Origin: JAVHQB01 sp049299915
GTDB lineage: Bacteria > Patescibacteriota > Minisyncoccia > UBA6257 > JAVHQB01
Reading direction: 5' to 3'
Length of the DNA: 10,286 bases
Assembly (NCBI GenBank): GCA_049299915.1
Contig: JBAQYG010000023.1
Location: 1-10,286 of the forward strand
Shown here: in pieces, positions 1 through 4,114 of the stretch
How the letters are laid out: every line of letters begins with the position of its first letter
Numbering within the stretch: position 1 is the stretch's first letter
Made by a program: the position numbers and the translations under genes
The notes under the pieces: model-generated
Seen by the model: the letters and a program-made list of their open reading frames with translations, nothing else
What the model was told of the DNA's origin: nothing
Database searches by the model: none

Positions 1-289
1 AATCTTTCCAATTTTCTTCGACAATAGAAGCAAAACCATAAAGCATTATTGGTGCCAAACCAGTACATACAATCCACCAAAGATTACTGCTATTATCCTG
101 AGAGAGCCAAATGATAACTCCTACAATTATAGCTACAATAAATCCTAAGACTGGACCAAAATACATCCATCCGGAAATTTCTTTTATTGCATAGGCTTCT
201 TTGGTTTTTCTTTTTTCTTCTACAGCTAACCAGTGAAGCCTTTTTGTGTTTTCCAATATTTCTCTTTCATGCTCTGCATTAGTTATCAT
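1..289 (-). CDS. Small two-helix membrane protein, 3' end beyond the window
   Basis: An open frame starts with ATG at 287-289 and runs without a stop off the left edge, giving at least 96 codons. I do not recognise the family. Residues 1-38 are charged and probably helical (rich in Glu, Lys and Arg). Two hydrophobic stretches follow at about residues 43-62 and 70-90, joined by a short polar turn (SQDNSSN), so this looks like a two-helix hairpin membrane protein with its N-terminus in the cytoplasm. The protein continues after residue 90 with charged residues (EENWKD), so a further domain may lie outside the window. It sits 97 nt downstream of the Ymh-type gene on the same strand and could be co-transcribed with it. 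No Shine-Dalgarno sequence precedes the start. Function unknown. Confidence 0.6.
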   Translation of the reverse strand, partial: MITNAEHEREILENTKRLHWLAVEEKRKTKEAYAIKEISGWMYFGPVLGFIVAIIVGVIIWLSQDNSSNLWWIVCTGLAPIMLYGFASIVEENWKD

Positions 290-386
290 AATATATTTTT
301 ATAATATAATTAAGATTTTCACTGTATGGTTTTATAATTTCTATAAATAGTGATTATTTTCCAGCAAAACTCATTCAATAATATTA

Positions 387-1451
387 TTACAAGATTTCTA
401 TATTTTCGAGTAGATGCATAGCTAAGCTGCTTAAGCTCAAGTATTCATAAGCTCTTATAGGGTCATCTATTTTTGCATCAGATGTATGACTTTTTTCGTT
501 ACGAAAACAATCTATGGCCATTGTTAGAAACTTTACCGCCGCGTTAAAATCATTATCCACGTTTGGAGCGGCAGCTCCTCTTATATGTAATTTGCCTTTC
601 CCAAATGCCTCTGAACCAGTTTCATAGCCAGTCAATTGTCTCAATCTATCTCGTACAACCTTGAAACTCTTTTCAACTGCTTCGGCATATTCTCCTTTAA
701 TATATAAAGAATTAGTTTTGCTATAAATCTCTAAATTTAGAGATGATAATTTTTTTGACAGTGGAAAAGGTATTGTAGTGCCGCCCTCTTGTTTCATTTC
801 AAGTTGTCTTAATAATCTGTCTATCAAAATTAGAAACTTGTTTGTTGCCTCACATAAACTCTTTGCTTCAATCGCAATGCCTTCACAATATAACCAGGAA
901 GGGATGCAAGTACCCTGGCTCAAAGCTTCCGTATCTCGTGACATCATTGTTTTAGGTAATCTGTTAAGAATAAATTCATCTTTGGTTACTCCGAATTCAT
1001 AACTTTCTATTTGGGCATATAGGCTTTTTTCTTTTACCGTATTCTTATCAAAAGTAAACGATGAAAAGGCTATTATGATTTCATTTTTTAGTTCCTGAAT
1101 GTCTGTGCGCAATATGGCAATTTTAGTTTTTAAATTATCTATTGAAAAATCGGTACCTACCAGTCTATTAATCTTTAATAAGACTTCTTCTGGCTGTTTC
1201 TCTTCCCATCCAGCGGGAATTCCGTTTATGTCTCCCCATTCACTACTAAAACGTTCATTAATTGATGGAGATTTGAAATCATGAAAATACATTTTACCGT
1301 GCCAACCTGCGAATGAACCACTCCATGTTCGTTCAATTTTTCCGCAAGCCCCTTGTAACTTCTCGCTTATTATCGGTAGCCTTTCCAAATCTGAAACATA
1401 TTTAGTCTTAAATTTTGTTATCAGAGTTTTGGTTGCTTTTGTTATAAACAT
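387..1451 (-). CDS. TIGR02391/Ymh-type protein with HEPN-like RNxxxH motif
   Basis: A 354-residue soluble protein with no signal peptide or membrane segment. The last ~115 residues (about 240-354) resemble the TIGR02391/Hypoth_Ymh family (PF09509): a helical segment with a small-residue-rich patch (IRGAAAP), then FRNEKSH and a closing helix (EYLSLSSLAMHLLENI). R317-N318-x3-H322 fits the Rx4-6H motif of HEPN ribonucleases, which are common in toxin-antitoxin and abortive-infection systems. That functional reading is an inference. The N-terminal ~235 residues carry a WSGSFAGWHGKMYF stretch and a region predicted to be helical around 100-125; I do not recognise them. The gene starts 24 nt past the 3' end of tRNA-Val, with no obvious promoter or Shine-Dalgarno sequence of its own, so it may be read from upstream. 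Family assignment is moderately sure; activity is not established. Confidence 0.75.
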   Translation of the reverse strand: MFITKATKTLITKFKTKYVSDLERLPIISEKLQGACGKIERTWSGSFAGWHGKMYFHDFKSPSINERFSSEWGDINGIPAGWEEKQPEEVLLKINRLVGTDFSIDNLKTKIAILRTDIQELKNEIIIAFSSFTFDKNTVKEKSLYAQIESYEFGVTKDEFILNRLPKTMMSRDTEALSQGTCIPSWLYCEGIAIEAKSLCEATNKFLILIDRLLRQLEMKQEGGTTIPFPLSKKLSSLNLEIYSKTNSLYIKGEYAEAVEKSFKVVRDRLRQLTGYETGSEAFGKGKLHIRGAAAPNVDNDFNAAVKFLTMAIDCFRNEKSHTSDAKIDDPIRAYEYLSLSSLAMHLLENIEIL

Positions 1452-1475
1452 AAAGTAAGTTCAGTTATTTATAAG

Positions 1476-1547
1476 TGGGCGGTATAGGATTCGAACCTAT
1501 GACCCCTGCAATGTGAATGCAATGCTCTACCGCTGAGCTAACCGCCC
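1476..1547 (-). tRNA. tRNA-Val (anticodon CAC)
   Basis: A cloverleaf folds on the minus strand. The acceptor GGGCGGT pairs with ACCGCCC, the D-arm is GCTC/GAGC, the anticodon stem is TTGCA/TGCAG with loop TTCACAT, and the T-arm is ATAGG-TTCGAAT-CCTAT. Loop positions 34-36 are CAC, which reads GUG (Val). The discriminator is A and the following bases are CTT, so the CCA end is not encoded and must be added by a nucleotidyltransferase. The gene lies 37 nt after the HTH-nucleotidyltransferase gene and 24 nt before the Ymh-type gene. No convincing promoter is visible just upstream, so read-through from 2306-2334 is likely. Confidence 0.95.
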
Positions 1548-1584
1548 ATTCATTTCAAATTCCTATACCCCTTTAGTTATTTTT

Positions 1585-2232
1585 CTAAAGACGGTTAATA
1601 AGGGTTTTGTTTGGCCATTCTAAAATGTCTCGAATGAATACATCCCCCATTTCTTTCCTTTCTACAAATTCTCCTGTATTCATTACTGTATAGTTTATTT
1701 CTTTCCCAATGCTAGCTTCTAAATCGCTGATAACCGTTTGTATTTTTTTCTCTTTTAATTTATTCCCAACTAATAATAGATCCACTCGTGATTTAGGATT
1801 ATTAATAAGACAACCGGCTATGATGACCAATTTGACTTGGCCTGTTTTAGAAAGTTGATTGGACAAATCTGCTTGGCCAAAGCCGGAAGATTGACCAATG
1901 ATATTCCCCAACTCTCGCAGAAACAAAAAGCTTTCGTTGACAATATAAACTGTTACAGACTTTTTAGGAACAACTGCGATTCTTTTGTTTTTACCCTTTT
2001 TCGATTTCTTATTTTTTGCGGGAGAACTTTTAACCACAGAATAACGCTTAGTTTCTTTGAGAAGTCCTAAGTTTTTTAGTTTTTTTATTTCACTATTTAA
2101 AGTAACTCTTTTTATCTTGAGAGTTTTTTGCAGTTCGCTTAAAGAAACATTCGTTTGGTCGTGATTAAGAAAAAAACGAAGAATTTTGACCTTGTCTTTA
2201 GAACCAAATAAATCTTCTAAATCTATGGGCAT
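1585..2232 (-). CDS. HTH regulator fused to a degenerate nucleotidyltransferase-fold domain
   Basis: A 215-residue protein in two parts. Residues 1-65 look like a winged helix-turn-helix (DLFGSKDKVKILRFFL, then VSLSELQKTLKIKRVTLNSEIKKL and a wing ending in KRYSVV). A lysine-rich linker covers about 68-92. Residues 93-215 match the nucleotidyltransferase-fold domain often attached to such HTH domains in Patescibacteria: LVIIAG, SRVDLLLVG, a helix, then INYTVMNTGEFVER. Active MNT-type enzymes have a Gly-Ser or Gly-Gly followed by two acidic residues spaced DxD or DxE. Here only D151 is present and the second position is L153, so catalysis is unlikely and the domain may instead sense a ligand or mediate dimers. 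It has its own promoter at 2306-2334 and a leader of about 65 nt. Targets are unknown; autoregulation is possible but unproven. Confidence 0.8.
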   Translation of the reverse strand: MPIDLEDLFGSKDKVKILRFFLNHDQTNVSLSELQKTLKIKRVTLNSEIKKLKNLGLLKETKRYSVVKSSPAKNKKSKKGKNKRIAVVPKKSVTVYIVNESFLFLRELGNIIGQSSGFGQADLSNQLSKTGQVKLVIIAGCLINNPKSRVDLLLVGNKLKEKKIQTVISDLEASIGKEINYTVMNTGEFVERKEMGDVFIRDILEWPNKTLINRL

Positions 2233-2305
2233 AGTTTCTATCTATTTATATTTTAGTAAGTGTGTCGAAAAATAATCAAAATCGTCGGTATCACTCACCT
2301 ACTGT

Positions 2306-2334
2306 ATTGTAACCTGTTTAATCATTTTTTTCAA
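2306..2334 (-). promoter_or_regulatory. Sigma-70-type promoter of the HTH-nucleotidyltransferase gene
   Basis: On the minus strand, -35 TTGAAA (2329-2334) and -10 TACAAT (2306-2311) each match the consensus at five of six positions and are separated by exactly 17 bp. Transcription would start near 2299, giving a leader of about 65 nt. It lies just past the terminator of the ribosomal protein operon, as expected for a new transcription unit. Confidence 0.7.
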
Positions 2335-2337
2335 TTT

Positions 2338-2368
2338 AAAAACACTCCTTGTAATTAGGAGTGTTTTT
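2338..2368 (-). terminator. Intrinsic terminator of the rplJ-rplL operon (bidirectional)
   Basis: A perfect 12-bp inverted repeat (2338-2349 with 2357-2368) with core CACTCC/GGAGTG and a 7-nt loop. The arms end in A5 and T5, so the hairpin has a U-tract on either strand. It begins 13 nt after the rplL stop codon and ends the L10-L12 transcript. The -35 of the next promoter abuts its distal edge. Confidence 0.9.
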
Positions 2369-2381
2369 ATCAGAAAAGCTC

Positions 2382-2789
2382 TTATTTAAGATCTACTGTA
2401 GCACCGGCTTCCTCTAATTTCTTTTTGATTTCTTCGGCTTCGGCTACGGCAATATTTTCTTTGACGGCTTTAGGGGCAGCATCAACGATTGCTTTAGCTT
2501 CTTGAAGTCCTAAGCCAGTAATCTCTCTGATGGCTTTAATTACTTGAATCTTGCTTTCACCACCTTCTTTCAAAACTACGGAAACTGTAGCTTTGGCTTG
2601 GTCTCCTTCACCAGCTTCGGCAGCAGCGGGAGCAGCTCCAGCTACCATTTGAGGAGCAGCACTAACACCAAATTTCTCTTCTAATACTTTTACCAATTCT
2701 GCCATTTCTAAAACGGTTAATTTTTCCAGTTTAGAAACGATATCTTGGAATTTTTCTGGAACGATGACTTCTTTTTGTTCGTCAGCCAT
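2382..2789 (-). CDS. rplL: Ribosomal protein L7/L12 (bL12)
   Basis: A 135-residue stalk protein of the large ribosomal subunit that recruits translational GTPases and binds L10 as dimers. The N-terminal dimerisation and L10-binding region is seen at about 10-42 (LEKLTVLEMAELVKVLEEKF), a flexible Ala/Gly-rich hinge at about 43-66 (with GAAPAAAEAGEG), and the C-terminal GTPase-contact domain at 67-135 (KIQVIKAIREITGLGLQEAK, then KKKLEEAGATVDLK). The length is slightly above the usual 120-125 residues because of the hinge. It lies 38 nt after rplJ and is followed by a strong terminator. The leader before ATG is almost pure A/T (2790-2820) with no Shine-Dalgarno sequence, which is notable for a gene that normally needs several-fold higher output than rplJ. 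Confidence 0.98.
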   Translation of the reverse strand: MADEQKEVIVPEKFQDIVSKLEKLTVLEMAELVKVLEEKFGVSAAPQMVAGAAPAAAEAGEGDQAKATVSVVLKEGGESKIQVIKAIREITGLGLQEAKAIVDAAPKAVKENIAVAEAEEIKKKLEEAGATVDLK

Positions 2790-2827
2790 ATTTTTATATA
2801 TAATTAATTTAATTAATAACGACTTAA

Positions 2828-3346
2828 TTAGGCACTTTTTTCACTCATGGCACGTAAAACATTAACTAATTTGGAAGCATTGCCATTTAAAACATAAACG
2901 AAATTTTGAGTAGGACCATTCATGGTCATAAGCAATTGAGACTGTAAGACTTTTAAAGGAGGTAATTTAGACAGAGCCAGCACCTGCTCCCCTGTATAGA
3001 ACTGACCTTCGACCCAACCACTTAATACTTTCAAACTTTGGCTTTTTCTTCCAAAATCAACTAAAGCTTTTGCAACGGACACGACTTCAGAATATGCTAA
3101 ACCAACAGCCATTGGGCCAGAAGGATCAAAATGGGCAACATTTTTATCTTGGGCTTTTAAGGCTTTCTGAGTTAACGTTTTTTTGGCAACTTTAAATTCT
3201 CCATTAAGAGGTATTAAGTTCTTTTTAAGACCGTTAATATCAGAGGTTTTGGTTTTACCAAAATCAAGAAAAAATATTCCCTTAGCTTTGGATAATTTTT
3301 CACCTAACTCTTTTAGCACTTCTGATTTTTCTTCTCGAGTAAGCAT
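2828..3346 (-). CDS. rplJ: Ribosomal protein L10 (uL10)
   Basis: L10 forms the base of the L12 stalk on 23S rRNA and, in complex with L12, represses its own operon in many bacteria. I place the start at ATG 3344-3346 (protein MLTREEKSEVLKEL..., 172 residues), which matches the usual L10 N-terminus and length. The frame stays open for 24 more codons to an ATG at 3416-3418, but that stretch encodes the leader palindrome and a terminator hairpin, not conserved protein. Recognisable parts are the N-terminal LSKAKGIFFLDFGKTKTSDI, then KVAKKTLTQKAL, a Gly-Pro motif in DPSGPMAVGLAY, and the C-terminal helix NASKLVNVLRAMSEKSA, which recruits L12 dimers. The gene has its own promoter and regulatory leader and is followed by rplL. 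rplK, rplA and rpoB are not adjacent in this window. Confidence 0.95.
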   Translation of the reverse strand: MLTREEKSEVLKELGEKLSKAKGIFFLDFGKTKTSDINGLKKNLIPLNGEFKVAKKTLTQKALKAQDKNVAHFDPSGPMAVGLAYSEVVSVAKALVDFGRKSQSLKVLSGWVEGQFYTGEQVLALSKLPPLKVLQSQLLMTMNGPTQNFVYVLNGNASKLVNVLRAMSEKSA

Positions 3347-3362
3347 AAAATTTTTATGAATT

Positions 3363-3386
3363 AAAAAAATCTGTGATTCCACAGAT
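3363..3386 (-). terminator. Intrinsic terminator/attenuator hairpin in the rplJ leader
   Basis: Minus-strand ATCTGTG-GAAT-CACAGAT forms a perfect 7-bp stem (3369-3375 with 3380-3386) with a 4-nt loop, running straight into seven T residues (3363-3369). It lies between the L10-type leader element and the rplJ start at 3346, only 16 nt ahead of the ATG. That is the right place for transcription attenuation of the operon. Confidence 0.75.
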
Positions 3387-3466
3387 CGACCTGAACGCTT
3401 GAGTTTTAAAACTCTCATGCGCTCCCTCGTCAGGCTTTACCCTTTTGGTACCTGATGTCTATGGAA
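3387..3466 (-). promoter_or_regulatory. Ribosomal protein L10 autoregulatory leader
   Basis: The leader RNA contains TAGACATCAGG (about 3452-3462) and CCTGACGAGG (about 3425-3434). The spacing and wording resemble the L10 leader known from Firmicutes and others (Rfam L10_leader, RF00557, recalled from memory), where a CAGG...CCTG stem followed by CGAGG contributes to the L10(L12)4 binding site. The upstream TCAGGT (3450-3455) pairs with GCCTGA (3430-3435). A second TCAGGT copy (3389-3394) can pair with the same GCCTGA, offering a mutually exclusive fold beside the terminator hairpin. Between them, a perfect palindrome (3401-3414) flanked by GCGC/GCGT forms a middle hairpin. Likely outcome: L10-L12 binding favours one fold and adjusts termination at 3363-3386. 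The direction of the switch is inferred. Confidence 0.75.
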
Positions 3467-3473
3467 AACTTGT

Positions 3474-3505
3474 ATTATAGTAACAAAAACAACAAAAACA
3501 GTCAA
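3474..3505 (-). promoter_or_regulatory. Promoter of the rplJ-rplL operon
   Basis: -35 TTGACT lies at 3500-3505 and is followed by a T/G-rich spacer. A perfect TATAAT lies at 3474-3479, but 20 bp away. An overlapping TACTAT gives the ideal 17-bp spacing with a 4/6 match. Either way transcription starts near 3465-3470, just before the L10 leader element. The promoter begins 6 nt beyond the tRNA-Thr CCA end, separating the tRNA unit from the ribosomal protein unit. Confidence 0.7.
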
Positions 3506-3511
3506 GAATAC

Positions 3512-3587
3512 TGGAGCTGATGGTCGGACTTGAACCGACGACCCACGCTTTACGAAAGCGTTGCTCTACCAACTGAGCTACATCAGC
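3512..3587 (-). tRNA. tRNA-Thr (anticodon CGT), CCA encoded
   Basis: A minus-strand cloverleaf: acceptor GCTGATG with CATCAGC, D-arm GCTC/GAGC, anticodon stem ACGCT/AGCGT around TTCGTAA (anticodon CGT, reading ACG), and T-arm GTCGG-TTCAAGT-CCGAC. The discriminator is T, followed directly by a genomic CCA (3512-3514). The other two tRNAs in this window do not encode CCA. It lies 26 nt downstream of tRNA-Gly and is probably co-transcribed with it. Confidence 0.95.
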
Positions 3588-3613
3588 CTGTAATGCTTCA
3601 TAAAATCTACTTG

Positions 3614-3685
3614 AGCGGGCGACCAGATTCGAACTGGCGGTCTTTTCCTTGGGAAGGAAACGTGTTACCGCTACACTACGCCCGC
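3614..3685 (-). tRNA. tRNA-Gly (anticodon CCC)
   Basis: A minus-strand cloverleaf: acceptor GCGGGCG with CGCCCGC, D-arm GTGT/ACAC with AGCGGTA in the loop, anticodon stem TTTCC/GGAAA around TTCCCAA (anticodon CCC, reading GGG), and T-arm GCCAG-TTCGAAT-CTGGT. The discriminator is T followed by CAA, so CCA is not encoded. It is the first gene of the tRNA pair and is preceded by a TATAAT box 14 nt upstream. Confidence 0.95.
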
Positions 3686-3699
3686 TTAACAACCGCAGC

Positions 3700-3728
3700 A
3701 TTATAGCCAAAAAGGGTTAAAAAGTATA
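3700..3728 (-). promoter_or_regulatory. Promoter of the tRNA-Gly/tRNA-Thr pair
   Basis: A perfect -10 TATAAT (3700-3705) lies 14 nt ahead of the tRNA-Gly 5' end. At 17-bp spacing the -35 region reads TATACT (3723-3728), a poor match to TTGACA. The -10 is convincing and the -35 is weak. It lies just past the stop of the ftsB/divIC-like gene. Confidence 0.55.
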
Positions 3729-3733
3729 GAATT

Positions 3734-4108
3734 CTAATTCTTTTTAAAAAACCAACTTTTAATTCTTTCCCATAAGGCCATAGAATAATTTTTGCTATCT
3801 GCTTTAGTAGTAGTGGTTTCTGAAACCAAAATTACTCCCTCCCCTTCCTTTTTCATATTAAGCTCGAGACGAGCCGAAGCTTCCATTTTTGCCTCTTCTT
3901 CCGATGCTTTTATTTGGCTCTCTAAGATCTCTGCATTATCCAACATATTATCTTTTTGTCTAAGGAGTTTCCCTTTTTCTCTTTGCAAAAAAAGATAGTT
4001 TTGAACTACTGGATTATACAAACGATAAAGGGTTATACCAACTAAAACAATTATAGTTAGAACAACTATTTTCCTCGCCCAAAATTTAAATTTAAAAAAC
4101 CAGCTCAT
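3734..4108 (-). CDS. Septum formation initiator, FtsB/DivIC family
   Basis: A 124-residue bitopic division protein. A short basic N-terminus is followed by one membrane helix at about residues 13-28 (RKIVVLTIIVLVGITL). An extracellular coiled coil follows at about 38-75, rich in Leu, Glu, Lys and Gln (FLQREKGKLLRQKDNMLDNA). Next comes the family signature ASARLELNMKKEGEGVILV, equivalent to the AR..LGm..pGE segment of FtsB and DivIC. Proteins of this family join FtsL and FtsQ/DivIB in the divisome. FtsB and DivIC cannot be told apart here, so no symbol is given. The C-terminal tail (about 100-124) adds a WERIKSWFFKKN basic-aromatic end not typical of short FtsB proteins. The start lies 6 nt after the lepA stop, so it is almost certainly the last gene of that operon. 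Confidence 0.85.
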   Translation of the reverse strand: MSWFFKFKFWARKIVVLTIIVLVGITLYRLYNPVVQNYLFLQREKGKLLRQKDNMLDNAEILESQIKASEEEAKMEASARLELNMKKEGEGVILVSETTTTKADSKNYSMALWERIKSWFFKKN

Positions 4109-4114
4109 TATATT

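Noticed and set aside
298..370. AT-rich boxes between the Ymh-type gene and the left-edge gene, considered as a promoter
   Set aside because: The best pair (TTGCTG, 16 bp, TATAGA) is weak, and such matches are expected by chance in this composition.
778..1284. Two plus-strand frames (778-1002 and 1099-1284) inside the Ymh-type gene
   Set aside because: They lie antisense to a convincing coding region, have no recognisable protein pattern and no promoter.
1571..1590. CTTTAG/CTAAAG inverted repeat at the end of the HTH-nucleotidyltransferase gene, considered as a terminator
   Set aside because: Only a 6-bp AT-rich stem, overlaps the stop codon and is followed by GGGG, not a T-tract, on the transcribed strand.
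1837..2070. Plus-strand frame inside the HTH-nucleotidyltransferase gene
   Set aside because: Antisense shadow with no family pattern.
3459..3710. 83-codon minus-strand frame with the peptide VAQLVEQRFRKAWVVGSSPT
   Set aside because: It is translated tRNA-Gly and tRNA-Thr sequence; this peptide is a well-known artefact of tRNA genes. It also covers the rplJ promoter.
3725..3735. AGAATTCT palindrome after the ftsB-like gene, considered as a terminator
   Set aside because: No loop-forming stem of useful length and no T-tract directly after it.
3792..3998. Plus-strand frame inside the ftsB/divIC-like gene
   Set aside because: Antisense shadow; low-complexity Ser/Phe composition.
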